NCBI GenBank assembly: GCA_004194705.1
Contig: SADC01001188.1
Span: forward strand, 62,001 to 126,000
Length of the DNA stretch: 64,000 bases
DNA from: Ditylenchus dipsaci
Lineage: Eukaryota; Nematoda; Chromadorea; Rhabditida; Anguinidae
Direction of reading: 5' to 3'
Shown here: positions 1 to 10,534 of the stretch, in pieces
How the letters are laid out: every line of letters begins with the position of its first letter
Position numbering within the stretch: position 1 is the stretch's first letter
The notes under the pieces: generated by a model
Seen by the model: only the letters and a program-made list of their open reading frames with translations
Database searches by the model: none
Told to the model about the DNA's origin: nothing
Program-made: the position numbers and the translations under genes

Positions 1-968
1 CTCTCCATAACTCTTCTCTATATTTCATTATTGATACAATATGTTTTGGTAACTGAGCAGGAGCAATGGTTCTTTGAGGAACAAAAGTATAAATAGCCTT
101 TTTTGACTCATTTTGAAATGCCTGGTAGAGACCATTGATGGTTGGTTGTGAATAATAAAAGCGTTCTCTCCAATCCACATTGGAAAGATGAGTGTTTATT
201 TTCGGCAGGCAGCATTCTTTAAACGAAAGCACCTTGAATTGTTTTTGTCGGTGATGCTCAAAATAAGCTTGAAAACTGATTTTTGAATGATCAGAACTAG
301 AAAAGGGCGATAAGACTTGGATTCTAGAAATAATAGAAGGATTATCGGTGAGTAAAAGGTCCAAGATATTTTCACCTCTTGTCTTTTTCGAGATAAGCTG
401 AACCAGGCCAACTTCTTTGGAAAACTCATAAAAATATTTTTCACACTTGTTCATAGGTGACTTTGGTAGAGACGGATTCCAGGTTATATGAGGAAAATTA
501 AAATCGCCCACGAAAATTTTTGGATATGAAACAGTCATTAGCTCAGACATAACTTTTGAAAACTCTTCGACGACTTTTAAATTTACAGAAGGAGGAATAT
601 AGACGTTAATTAGCCTTATTGCATTATTAAGCTGGGGAGAGAAAATATCGACACACAAGATATCAAGTGGAGGAACAGTGCTAGTTTTTACAAGAGTTGA
701 GTGATATGCTGAAGAAATTATAGTAGCTACACCACCACCCTTACCATTACGATCAGACCGAAAAACAACATAGTTTGCATTAGGACAAAGAAGAGAATCA
801 GGAAACTTTTTGGTAAGCCAAGTTTCACTTAGACATAGAACCGAAAAGCTATATTGATTTAAGAGAAAATGAAAATCATTAAGTTTATTTGCAATTGAGC
901 GAGAATTAAAAGTAATAAAAGATAAACCGTGATTTCCTTGTGACCAATTTAGTTTCCCTGCTTAGCCT
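1..968 (-). CDS. Non-LTR retrotransposon ORF2, apurinic-like endonuclease part (partial)
   Basis: On the minus strand one reading frame stays open from about 968 to the window edge and encodes the exonuclease-endonuclease-phosphatase domain of a non-LTR (CR1/Jockey-like) retrotransposon. In order it shows TFNSRSIANKL, the catalytic-glutamate block CLSETWL, a GGGVA block, NVYIPP, the VGDFNFPHITW block and the SSSDH block near the C-terminal end of the nuclease. All blocks expected of an active target-nicking enzyme are present and I see no internal stop, so this part looks young. The reverse transcriptase would lie beyond the left edge. The frame has no ATG near its beginning; it opens at a stop codon a few codons before the ORF1 stop and lies in the -1 frame relative to ORF1. 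Family assignment is from motifs; the clade (CR1, Jockey or other) is not settled. Confidence 0.85.
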
Positions 969-1676
969 GGTTGACCGGCACAATTTTTCCATTAAAGATC
1001 TTCATTTTTCTTCCATCTTTGTTGAGTAGCCGACATTCTTGACGCAATTCGAATTCTGCTTTCCTTTGTTCTGGAGTCAGCGAAGGACGGAAATATAGGC
1101 CATGATATTGTTGCTGGTCACGGAGAACTTTTTGTCCTCGAATTGTAGCATGTGCAAATACAGAAGCAGGAAAAACTAACTTCAGCAGTCTGGACTTAGA
1201 TGGGTCATATTTTCCAAGACGGTAGACACGGGGCAATGCTTCAACACCAATTTCTCCCATGATCTCGGCAATAGTTTCAGAGTCAGCCTTAAAACGAGCA
1301 ATAGCACTATCATCTTTGAATTCCGGCAATCCACTGACAACAACAGATCGGCGGCGCTCAATTTCTTCAGATGACAAAGTATTATTGTCCACTTGGTGGC
1401 TGTGTCCATAGAGTTGCTGGTTAATAGAATCAAGCTGCTTAGTGATGGTGTTGAGAATGGATTGTTGTTGTAGAATAATAGTTGTCAAGTGTTGAGAAGA
1501 ACATTGTTAGGGTCAATGGAATTTTGGAGGTTAGAAATAAGGGAATTAATTTGGGTTAAATCGTGGGGTGGAGGATCGGAAGCATTAGTTTTGGGGTGAG
1601 CTCCATATTTCACTGGAGGCTTAATCAGTCTCCCAGACTTTGTTTGGAAAAAATTCAAAGATTGATCTTTGCTCAT
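949..1676 (-). CDS. Non-LTR retrotransposon ORF1 (RNA-binding), split by one frame change
   Basis: ORF1 starts with ATG at 1676 and runs 63 codons (TKSGRLIKPPVKY near the start). It stops at 1485-1487, and the protein continues in the -1 frame from about 1488 to the TAA at 949-951. The second part begins with a Gln-rich probable coiled coil. It then carries a region like the RNA-recognition fold of LINE ORF1 proteins: VVVSGLPEF, YRLGKYDPSKSRLLKLVF, then RPSLTPEQRKAEFELR near the end. ORF1 proteins bind element RNA and form the particle used for reverse transcription. The change near 1487 has no recognisable slippery heptamer, so I take it as a single-base indel in this copy. At the far end the ORF1 stop is directly preceded by G GGA AAC; see the regulatory entry. 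Confidence 0.75.
951..961 (-). promoter_or_regulatory. Candidate -1 ribosomal frameshift site, ORF1/ORF2
   Basis: The last codons of ORF1 read CAG GGA AAC TAA. G GGA AAC matches the canonical X XXY YYZ slippery heptamer in the correct phase and sits immediately before the stop. A -1 slip there continues as GGG AAA CTA AAT TGG, which is exactly the open endonuclease frame. ORF2 has no ATG of its own at this point. I did not find an obvious pseudoknot by eye. Confidence 0.5.
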
Positions 1677-1781
1677 TTAGAAAGGAAGAAATATTTTAAT
1701 AGGAGGAAAATGAATAGGCAGCCTCACCCTCTCCGGTGAGAAGAAAAGAATGAAAAAAAATGTGCGTCTTCTCTTTACCCA

Positions 1782-2060
1782 TTGCTTTATGCGAAAAGAA
1801 TGCAGATAGCTTTTCTAACCTTTAGGAATCTAATTCGATTCGAGCTAAAAATATCCCCTGAAAAGTGCCAAGTTTTACACCTTGGCAAAAAGAACCCTCA
1901 CCATATATATTATCTGAATGCCAATCAAATAGCTCCTGTTAAAAATTCAATTAAAGATTTGGGTATAGTTCTTACCCCAAACTTAAAATGGAATGCCCAC
2001 TTAGAAAACCTATGCAAATCTGCTTACTCTCGCCTATTCACTCTTTTTGATAATAAAATG
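1782..2060 (+). pseudogene. Non-LTR reverse transcriptase C-terminal remnant
   Basis: The frame encodes the region downstream of the RT catalytic core in CR1/Jockey-type elements: ISPEKCQVLHLGKKNPHHIY, then VKNSIKDLGIVLTPNLKW, then HLENLCKSAYSRLFTLF. These are the K-C-x-V-L-x-x-G, I-K-D-L-G and W-x-x-H blocks common to that class. The YxDD catalytic motif is absent and the similarity fades near 2060, so this is a fragment. It lies head to head with the minus-strand element at 1-1676 and is therefore a separate insertion or a rearranged piece. Confidence 0.7.
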
Positions 2061-2129
2061 CATACAGAGGCTTTTTTTGCCACCGCTTTTATCGTGTTTA
2101 ACGGTGAGAAATGCTTGAAAATGGCTTAA

Positions 2130-3430
2130 ATGGTGTTTGAAGAAGTTCAAAAAATCATCCGGTGGTAGTATACTCCGGTAAGGTCGTGTTTTCTTAACTC
2201 TTACAAACTTCACCGATTACACTTTCAGATCTTGATTAAACACGCGAAAATTTCGAGAACGACCTCAAATTTTTCGAATTTTCGTAGGCTTGAAAAAAGA
2301 CCCCAAGATGACTTATTAGAGCAGAAAGGTTAACCTGAAAAATGGAATCAGGTCATTTAAAGATGGAAATTTTGCTTTGGTCTTCCTTATAATTTTAACA
2401 ACCAAGCAGAAAAGTTTCTTCTGACAACGTAGAACACTTTTCTCAGATAACCCAATTGAGTTACCCGAACTTGAATACGTTGATTTTCAAAAGTATCAAA
2501 TCGCAGAAGTCAAAACTTTAAAATTGGCTCAAAAACTTCTCGATCCGGCATAGCTCTTTTTTCTGCCGTAAATGTCTCTTTTCCTGCCGAAAATTAAAAA
2601 AAGACCCCGGCAGACTCAACCCCTCCCACCCCCCCCCCCCCCCAATTTTTCCTTTAAAAACTCAAGTAAAGAGTGCAGCCACAGGAGGCTTGGGGGCTCG
2701 GACTTGAGATTCGCACACACACAAATATCTCAGACACAAAATTTCCGTACGCAGCATTGCTTTCGAGTCTAAGGGCTAAGCCCAAACTTGTTGTTGCAAA
2801 AAGAATTTACAGCCATTTTTAAAGGGTCAGGTTAGGGGGGGGGTTGAAATGACTAAATTCTACTTTTTATGGTCAAGTGTACTTTTTCAAAATTTTCAGT
2901 TACGTACCCTGATATAAACCGTATTAACCTAACTCTCCCAATGAAGCCCACACCAGCAGGGAACCCGAGAAAAGGCGCCGCTGGCTATATCAGAGAAAAT
3001 ACGGTATTTAGTGCCCTTACCCCTTAGTTTATTATTTGAGTCTGTATTTATGCTAGCATTATCTTTATTGGACCTCTTTTGCGCTCACGCTAAATTGTAT
3101 ATAATTGTATTTAAAATTACACTCTGGCTTTTTTAAATTTTGATTTTGGCTATAAATTTGTTGAATAAAGATTTAAAAAAGTGTCAAAAATAATTAAGAG
3201 TCATTTTCTGGGATTTTATCTGGAATTTTTCAAGCTAATGTTTAGGCATATCCTGTCCTTTGACTATTTTCAAACAACAATTTTTTTATAAAAAAAATCT
3301 GAGTAAGTCCACATTAACTTGAAGGCTCATGAAAATTTTGCACCCAAGCGCAAAAAGTCAAAAAAATACAGTCAAATAATTAAACAATTTCAAACTGTGA
3401 GGTGCCCTTAACTACTCATTAACTATTTGC
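2130..3430. other. Non-coding stretch
   Basis: No supported gene. It holds a run of about 18 C near 2624-2642, a copy of the recurrent TATACTCCGGTA motif near 2168, and an AATAAA near 3166 with no gene assignable to it. Confidence 0.5.
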
Positions 3431-3495
3431 AGTTATTTATTGTGATATTTTCATTGACAAACAAGATAAAAATTCAACAGTGACATTTCGAAATC

Positions 3496-4128
3496 TCAAA
3501 TAGCAGAAACAATGCCGCCAAGCGGGTTGCCTAGAAGACTGCTTAAGGTGTTGAGCACTCCTCCAACATTTACAGTTTGAAGGATGGGCTGGAGCAGAGA
3601 ATTTAGGGAAAGGGAACTTAGTGGTAGACCAGCTAGGATGTCTGGAATGATTCCTGCAATAGCTGGCAATAGAGTGCCTTGCAGAATAGATAGTACAACA
3701 GTCAACAAGGCAATCACAAGTTTGAGAACAGCAATCAACACTAGAGACAAGCCAGCTACAACCCCATCAATAATAGAACTAAGGGGAGTGGCTCCAGGCA
3801 TTGCTGGTGCTCCAGTAGGTAGTAGGCGGATAATGGCATTTAGCAGTTCGCTTGGACTTGGTACCTTGCCTACTAGATGTGCTGGGATGATGCCTTCCAC
3901 TGGCTTGAGCACTTCATTAGTCAGCATGGACAACAGACCATAGAGCAGTCCTAGAATCACTTTAATCAACCCAACAACACCAATAGAGTCAGATGAGCCA
4001 GACACATTGGGCACACTAGGCACAGTTACATTCAGGTTAGGTGCTGGAACAGCTGGCAAAGGACTGGATCCAGGCAAGGCACAGCTCAGTCCTACAACCA
4101 CAGCAAGGCAAATCAAGGCTTGGAACAT
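3496..4128 (-). CDS. Small secreted hydrophobic protein, copy A
   Basis: The single-exon ORF encodes 210 aa and begins with a clear signal peptide (MFQALICLAVVVGLSCALP). A Pro/Val-rich linker to about residue 45 follows, then three hydrophobic stretches (about 50-75, 115-145, 150-170) and a Leu-rich tail ending near LLGNPLGGIVSAI. After the signal peptide I see no cysteine and very few charges. A polyadenylation signal (AATAAA on the minus strand) lies at 3436-3441, about 55 nt after the stop. It faces a near-identical gene at 4490-5140, and the similarity extends into both promoters. I do not recognise the family. The Leu/Ile/Val-rich, Cys-free, secreted make-up recalls surfactant or lipid-binding proteins, but that is only a compositional comparison. 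The start is the ATG directly before the signal peptide. Confidence 0.85.
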   Translation of the reverse strand: MFQALICLAVVVGLSCALPGSSPLPAVPAPNLNVTVPSVPNVSGSSDSIGVVGLIKVILGLLYGLLSMLTNEVLKPVEGIIPAHLVGKVPSPSELLNAIIRLLPTGAPAMPGATPLSSIIDGVVAGLSLVLIAVLKLVIALLTVVLSILQGTLLPAIAGIIPDILAGLPLSSLSLNSLLQPILQTVNVGGVLNTLSSLLGNPLGGIVSAI

Positions 4129-4489
4129 ATTAGCAGAGAAAATATGTGAATGATGCTTGTCAAATGATCAGCGCTAGCTTTTAAAGGGCTCTTGTTGATC
4201 AACATTCACACAGCTCCAAAACACACGGATTTGCATTTTAAAATTTTTAATAGGCAATAACTAAGCGTTCTTTGTAAACATTCAGTGAACATCAAATATT
4301 TTTAAAGTCATTTAATCTGCAAGCATATTTGCATCAACTTTTGTTTTTCAAAGTCTTATGGTAGGCACAGTTAATCACCACAATATTTATCGGATTAAAC
4401 TGGTTTGATTGTTGATCCACAAGTGCCCTTTAAAAGCGAGCGCTAGTCATTTGACAAGTATCATTCACATTTATATTTTCTCTACTAAT
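4129..4489. promoter_or_regulatory. Mirrored divergent promoter region
   Basis: The 361 bp between the two divergent ATGs reads as an inverted duplication. Reading outward, each side carries GTTGATC, then GCCCTTTAAAAG (a TATA-like box), AGCGCT, CATTTGACAAG and ATCATTCACAT, in the same order and spacing, with TTTAAAAG about 55-60 bp before the start codon. The conserved order suggests both genes are driven alike. The part between the mirrored blocks, about 4215-4370, shows no similarity I can see. Confidence 0.7.
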
Positions 4490-5140
4490 ATGTTCCGAGC
4501 CTTGATTTGCCTTGCTGTACTTGTAGGACTGAGCTGTGCCTTGCCTGGAGCCAGTCCTTTGCCATCTGCGTCGGTGCCTGACCAGCCTGCAGTGGCTGTG
4601 CCTAATGTAACTGTGCCTAGTGTGCCCAATGTGCCTGGCTCAGCTGACTCTATTGGTGTTGTTGGCCTGATTAAAGTGATTCTAGGACTGCTCCACGGTC
4701 TGTTGTCCATGCTGACTAACGAAGTGCTCAAGCCAGTGGAAGATATCATCCCAGCACAACTAGTAGGCAAGGTACCAAGTCCTAGCGAACTGCTTAAGGC
4801 CATTACCAGCCAATTACCTACTGGAGCACCAGCAGTGCCTGGAGCCACTCCCCTTAGTTCTATTATTGATGGGGTTGTAGCTGGCTTGTCTCTAGTGTTG
4901 ATTGCTGTTCTTAAACTTGTCATTGCCTTGTTGACTGTTGTATTAGCTATTCTGCAAGGCACTCTATTGCCAGCCATTGCAGGAATCATTCCAGACATCC
5001 TAGCTGGTCTACCACCAAGCTCCTTCACCCTCAATTCTCTGCTCCAGCCTATCCTTCAAACTGTAAATGTTGGAGGAGTGCTCAACACCTTAAGCAGTCT
5101 TCTAGGCAATACGCTTAAAGGCATTGTTCCTGCTATTTGA
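4490..5140 (+). CDS. Small secreted hydrophobic protein, copy B
   Basis: This paralogue of the minus-strand gene at 3496-4128 has 216 aa from the ATG at 4490. That start gives a proper signal peptide (MFRALICLAVLVGLSCALP); the frame is open upstream, but those codons belong to the mirrored promoter. It shares the hydrophobic blocks SIGVVGLIKVILGLL, PLSSIIDGVVAGLSLVLIAV and LLPAIAGIIPDILAGL, and the tail LNSLLQPILQTVNVGG, with only scattered substitutions. The linker after the signal peptide differs most and carries a few extra residues. AATAAA lies at 5212-5217. Strong protein conservation beside a drifting linker suggests both copies are under selection. Function unknown. Confidence 0.85.
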   Translation: MFRALICLAVLVGLSCALPGASPLPSASVPDQPAVAVPNVTVPSVPNVPGSADSIGVVGLIKVILGLLHGLLSMLTNEVLKPVEDIIPAQLVGKVPSPSELLKAITSQLPTGAPAVPGATPLSSIIDGVVAGLSLVLIAVLKLVIALLTVVLAILQGTLLPAIAGIIPDILAGLPPSSFTLNSLLQPILQTVNVGGVLNTLSSLLGNTLKGIVPAI

Positions 5141-5262
5141 GATTTTGAAATATCACTATTCAATTTCTAATTTGTGTTTGTCAGTGAAAATATCACAAAT
5201 ACCCAGTTTACAATAAATGAATATCGTTTGAAAAACTAATGGTTAAAAAAAGTCTGTTTAAA

Positions 5263-5491
5263 CCAGGGCTGCCAGATTTTTCTCTAAAAAATAAGGACAT
5301 TTGCTCAAAATAAGGACATTTTAGGGTATTTTGGCCAAAATATGCAATTTCATGTAGTGCTTATTGCTCTTTCGATGCTAAAAAATAAGATTTTGACTAA
5401 AATTTTCAAAAAATAATAAGATTTGGAATTCCAAAATAAGGACCAATCTTATAAATAAGGACGTCTGGCAAGTTGCCAGTGGCAACCCTGG
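5263..5491. mobile_element. MITE with CCAGGG terminal inverted repeats
   Basis: A 229-bp non-coding element has imperfect inverted ends, CCAGGGCTGCCAGA on the left and the reverse complement of GGCAACCCTGG on the right. The interior repeats AATAAGGAC and ATAAGATTT several times. A partial second copy lies at 6571-6726. Confidence 0.7.
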
Positions 5492-5855
5492 TTCAAATGG
5501 TTTTTTGTATTTATCACGAAATCTCAAGCAGTGTCCTTTTTTCAAAAGCCTCATTTCAAAGGCTTAAAATAGTCTTAAAATTTGTTAACACCGATTTTTG
5601 GGCAAGGCACACAGAGAGTCAGTTGATAGCTTATTAGAAACAAGAAATTCCGGGCTACATGCTGATTTAAAAATAAAAAATTTACGATCAAAAAAACACT
5701 GAGAAATACAGGTTTGTACGATTAGCGGCAAAAAGAAGCTTTTTAGCTGCAAAGACAGCTTTGCCCTAAAAAAATTAGCTGATTTGACTGACGGTTTGTT
5801 TTCCAAAATTGACTGAGAGATGTGTTCCGAAACTTGGCCATTTTATTAATATAAA

Positions 5856-8800
5856 CTAAGACCGGTTTGCTGAGAAAGCACATATAGGTATTTCTTGAGT
5901 CTTATTTTTTATTTCCAGTGTCTTGGTTTTAGTTTTGGTCACAGTTAAACACCTAAATTCCTGCTGATACGCTCTTCTATACTCTTTGCTACAGCAATAC
6001 AGCACAGGAACATCTGCCAGGGTGGCCAGACTAAACAAATAGCCATAGACCACAATAATGCAGTGCTTTTCAATAGGCGACAATCCAGTCTTTTGAAACC
6101 AGACTAGAAAATACTTTTGATAAAGAGAATTTGACCCCCAGCCAATGAAATCAACAATCATGATGATCATTAGAGACTTGAATATTGTTCTCGTGTATTT
6201 GACATCTGCTAAATTATTTTAGGTATTATCAGTTTTAGTTAGTAAACTAAAATTTTAGACTTACGTGTGCTGTTGTGTTTGATGACTAATTTTAGAATGG
6301 CAGCGAAAATAATGTAACATACAACAGCTGCGAAATTTAGTATTAATGCGATCATAAATACTGTGTCGCCAGCAGATTGTTGTGAGAGGTCGGAAACTGT
6401 GCATGTCACTTCTCTAAAAAATATATTTTTTAAAATCTTCAGACTAAATTTTTTTGATTTTTCTGATATAGGTGAAAATATATGAAATAGCAAGTAAAAA
6501 ACATTTTTTTAAAGTTTGTTTCACCAATCAATTTGGCTGTAACTTCGAACTTTCAATTCGCGTATTACATGTTAGGGTATTTTACTGAATTTCTTCTTTT
6601 TTTATCTAGTGCTTATTGTACTTGTGGTGCTAACAAATAAGATTTTGACTGAAAAATTCCGAAAAATAAAGATTTTGAGACCAAAATAAGGACAAATCTT
6701 ATAAATAAGGATGTCTGGGAGCCCTGTCTTAAAAGTATAAAACATATTTTCTCCATTTCACGACGAGTATGAAAATCCGAACAAAATTTCACACTATTAA
6801 AAGGCCATAGCCGTCGCCGACAACGAGAACTTCACACGTTTGAAACTTTATATACGCATTGCCTATTGTCGAAAGTTCAAGTCCCTCCGGCGGTGTTTTA
6901 ATTCACTTTTTTAGTAAGTTTTTTGACTTTTGAGTCCAAAAATCATAGGGCAATCGATTGCAACCATTTCCGGCACTGCTTTGCTGTCATCAATTGCCTA
7001 GATTTTGCGATTTTTGGCAAATGGCCATTAAAATTAAAGGAAACCAGCCAAAATGATGCGTACTTATCTTTATACAGCCTGGGTCTTCACCAATTTTATT
7101 CATTTGTTCACGCGTTTAGTGACTTTCTAGAGTCTGAAAAAAGGGTTATGCGTGAAGTGTGCGCCGTAAGCTGTTCGCCAGTAATGTGTGCGCCAGTAAT
7201 CTGTGCGCCAGTGATGTGTGCGCCAGCATAGGTATGATCATGATATTTAGCCTACATGGTATACTGGATACGATTTGATCATTCAATTAACTGGTTTTTT
7301 TTCACCCTTATATTGATGCCTGATAAATTTTACCCCTGGTAAATTGATCCGCCAATTTTTTCAATGTTACAGGTTCGAATTTTGATGGTGGCAAACATTT
7401 TTTCTTGGCTTAAATAGTTTTTTAGAGGGCTATGAAGTCTCAGGATGGGTAGTAAAACCAGCTGGTACCTAACCTAAACAGCAATCCACATCCAGGATCC
7501 AACACGCATGACGGACACTTTACTGGTGCACACATTACTGGCGCACACATCACGGCGCACACTTTACGCATAACCGACCTAAGGCGATGCGTAATGCGTA
7601 TAAAGTTGCCCCCCCCATAATAACCTTTCAAGTCAAAAAATTTTGCTTCAGCGTATGTTTAGCGGCCGTGAAACCCCAAGTGCACTCATTTCTGAATATT
7701 TTTTCGGCGCGCGATCTTCCGGCGCACAATAAGCTGACGCGCAACTTTTGCCCCTTCCTTCAAAGAGTATAAGCTCTCTAGCCGCAGACCCCAAAAGAGT
7801 ATGAGCTCTCTAATCGTTTTTAGGCTTAGAGAGCTCATATTCTTTGTAGGGGGGTCGCACTTGGGGTGCTGTTTTCAGCAACTTGGCTTTAGCCGCAGAT
7901 TTTAGGAGATAAATTATAAATTCAAAAAAACTTACGTGTCGGGTATAAAGACGGCAACCTTGTAACTAATAAACATGGTATAAAATCCTACAAAAGCACA
8001 AAGGGCAATCATAATAACAAAATAGGCACTGTAGAATTGGTGCGTATGCCTACAAAAATAATTATATATTTTTTTTCATTTTTATTTTAAAACAAAAATT
8101 ACCATCTATTCAAACTGATGCATATAAGTCGATCAATTCCAATGACTAACATCATACACAATGTAAAATATTTCATGAAAGAAGGCACTGCCAGCCAATA
8201 AAAACAAGTAATAAGAGATACTAGATTGGTACCACTAACAGAAATATAAAAAGAAACTAGAAAGCTCAACTCAAAAATGGCAAGACAAAAGGCATTTAGA
8301 GCCATCAACAAATTGCATGGTCCATGGAGGTATCTGCAAAAATAATTTTTTTTACGAAATTTCAACGGATTAAAGTGATTGTAATGGCTGTCAACATGTC
8401 CAGAAAATGCAGTTGCACTATTTTTATTTAAAGGAAACGCCCAATCTAAAGGGAAACATTGGGCTTTAGTGAAGAATCGGTTCAAATTTTTGCCTTGGTC
8501 CCCCCTGTTGTTTTTTTTTTCAAAAATATGCCTTGGTCCCGTCTGTTAATTTTTTTAAAGAAAAAATAGGAAAGGATTCGCCACTACCGCCAAAAATTGT
8601 GTTTATATTGTTCTTCTGCATTATGTTCTTCTACATTTGTCTGAAAAATGTAGGAAATGTTAGCCTGGGTGGCTAAAAAATTTGGAAAAGCATTTCCTCG
8701 GCAATTTTATTGGACTAATAAAGGCCATTTTATTGGAGGTGCGACTATATCGAGGGCTTACTTTATCGAGGTTCCACTGTATTTTTGTAAAGTAGTGACT

Positions 8801-9054
8801 AGGCTTAAGGGTCCACTATAGCGAAGGGGGCACTATATTGATGTTTAACGTTTAGAAAATCAAAATAAAGTTATAAAAAAATTGCGAAATAAATTATTTT
8901 TTAAGGTTTGTTAGTTAATTAAATACCTGTTCCTTGCAGTAACAAATACCAGGCTTAGATTGAGGGCGATTCCTAAGACGCCTATCAAAGCTTTGCCTCC
9001 ACTTACAATGGCTAAAGCCGGCATAAACCCAGCATCTCTAACCAAGTCATTAAG
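5856..9054 (-). CDS. Nematode Srsx-type chemosensory-like GPCR (5' exon not found)
   Basis: Five minus-strand exons join in frame: 8927-9054, 8103-8333, 7936-8049, 6265-6413 and 5856-6208, all with GT-AG borders. Exon 1 gives TM1 ending GIALNLSLVFVTARNR. Exon 2 gives YLHGPCNLLMALNAF (TM2), TM3, and FTLCMMLVIGIDRLICISL, the IGIDRL block that takes the place of DRY in Srsx receptors. Exon 3 carries TM4 (QFYSAYFVIMIALCAF), exon 4 carries TM5 (TVFMIALILNFAAVVCYII), and exon 5 carries TM6 and TM7 ending DVPVLYCCSKEYRRAYQQEF with a short Thr/Lys-rich tail and a stop at 5856. All seven helices are present without a break. No start codon fits exon 1, which begins in phase 0 after an acceptor, so an N-terminal exon lies further right or has been lost. 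Such receptors act in sensory neurons; the ligand is unknown. Introns contain foldback elements. Confidence 0.85.
6571..6726. mobile_element. Partial second copy of the CCAGGG MITE
   Basis: It shares the blocks AGGGTATTTT, TAGTGCTTATTG, AATAAGATTTTGACT, CAAATCTTATAAATAAGGA and TGTCTGG with 5263-5491. The left terminus is missing. It lies inside an intron of the Srsx-type receptor. Confidence 0.65.
7144..7575. mobile_element. Foldback element with iterated GTGTGCGCCAGTAAT ends
   Basis: The left end GGTTATGCGTGAAGTGTGCG is mirrored at 7555-7575. Next to each end is a short tandem series of a roughly 15-bp unit (GTGTGCGCCAGTAAT; four units left, three right, in opposite orientation). The interior includes a TGGTAAATTGATCCGCC segment that resembles the repeats at 63330-63420. 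It is in an intron of the receptor gene. Confidence 0.65.
7762..7846. repeat. Hairpin of AAAGAGTATGAGCTCTCTAA units
   Basis: Two direct units and one inverted unit of CAAAGAGTAT(A/G)AGCTCTCTAA. The same arrangement recurs at 35773-35863, so this is a small dispersed hairpin family. Confidence 0.6.
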
Positions 9055-9142
9055 CTAAATTTATTTTTTGCAGTAAATTAAAAAAACGTTAAATAGCCAT
9101 ATCTGTCAAAAATGTTAATATATACTTTTAACGTTATTATTT

Positions 9143-9884
9143 GAAGGGAGGGTACATCTACTGTCCGTATCTGATCCTGCATGGAAATAGTTTAATTAAA
9201 AATTTAAACATATTTGAAGGTTGCTGGTTCGAATCCCTTTGGCCGGACACTTTATTTTTTTTACATTTTTTACGAATTTATTATTGAAATGATCATGAAG
9301 CACTTAAGAGCTCAATGAAAACATCAGCACAGGATTGCGCAACTACTGAAGCCGATTGAGCGCGACGAAGAAACAACGGAAGAAAATTATGATTTTGAAG
9401 AGGAAATTGACTTCTTTGCGGATGATATTTATTGAACTGTTACGTGTTGGCAAACAAAATGTCTTTGAAATGCGAAGCTCGATAAAAATTAATAATTCTC
9501 CCATTTTTGGAGAATTCTTTTTTTTTTATTTTTTTGTCCGGAGAATTCTTCGAAAAATTCTCCGTTTTTATTTCTCCGCAGAATTCTACAACCCTAAAAA
9601 AACCCGCGTGTTTAAAGCATGTTTAGTTTTAAAAGAATGTTTAATTTTTTCAACTAGATTTTGGTTAAAACTTAGCTTCCATAGTTGTGCAACCCTTTGC
9701 TGATGTTTTTATCAAGTTCCCAAGTGCCTCATGATCCTTTCAATAATAAATTCGTAAAAAATGTAAAAAAAATAAGGTGTGCAGCCAAAAGGATTCGAAC
9801 CAGCAACCAGCAACCGTGTTTTAATTTGAATTTATACTATTTCCATGCAGGACCAAATACGGACAGTAGATGTACCATCCCTTT
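9143..9884. mobile_element. Foldback element with tRNA-like arms, copy 1
   Basis: The arms 9143-9245 and 9775-9884 are inverted copies (GGTACATCTACTGTCCGTAT, CCTGCATGGAAATAG, GTTGCTGGTTCGAATCC). Further pairing extends inward, 9300-9350 with about 9675-9720. GGTTCGAATCC is a perfect RNA polymerase III B box of a tRNA T-arm. The arms probably descend from a tRNA-derived SINE or a tRNA copy. It lies just upstream of the receptor exons. Confidence 0.65.
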
Positions 9885-9889
9885 AAATT

Positions 9890-10530
9890 GTTTCCTTTTT
9901 ATATTTCAGACAAGATTTACACGATAAAGGTTAATATAATTTTTTTGGAAGAATTTTAGTTCAGATAGAAAAGACAGAAATCCTAGCCAAAAAAAGTGAG
10001 TGGGATTATTATATAAAATACGGTAATGTCCAATTTTGTTCAATTTTTTTTTGTATTTTTTCTTGTTTAGATTGAAGTCTGAAAAACAGTGAAACTTTTG
10101 GTTTAAAAAGTACCTGGATAGTGTAATGCATATAAGCTTCCTCCTTATTGTCCATTACAAAATTAAGTTGTAGCAAAATAAATCAAAACAAAACAAGCAA
10201 TTTAATATTTACTTTGGTTTATATAAAGTACTCAAGTAAAATAAACTTAAGTTTGATTTAATCAACTTTAATTTTCGGGAATTTTATAAAATAAAAATAA
10301 AATTTGCTGAGACCAAAATTAAGTTTGCTAATAAGGAACAATGCAGATGATTGCTTTCTTATCTAAAAAGTTTTAAAATACAAAAAGGTTGCTGCTAATT
10401 AGTCTTTCAAAAAGGTCACAATGCATAACAAATATAATTTCGAAAACAAGAAACAGAAAAATGCTTGAAAAAGTATTATGATGTTTTCGGCCGAACTAGA
10501 GTAGTATTGCGTTTTTTTGTATTGCCCCTT
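9890..10530. other. AT-rich stretch
   Basis: I see no gene, RNA or clear repeat here. Confidence 0.4.
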
Positions 10531-10534
10531 CCCT

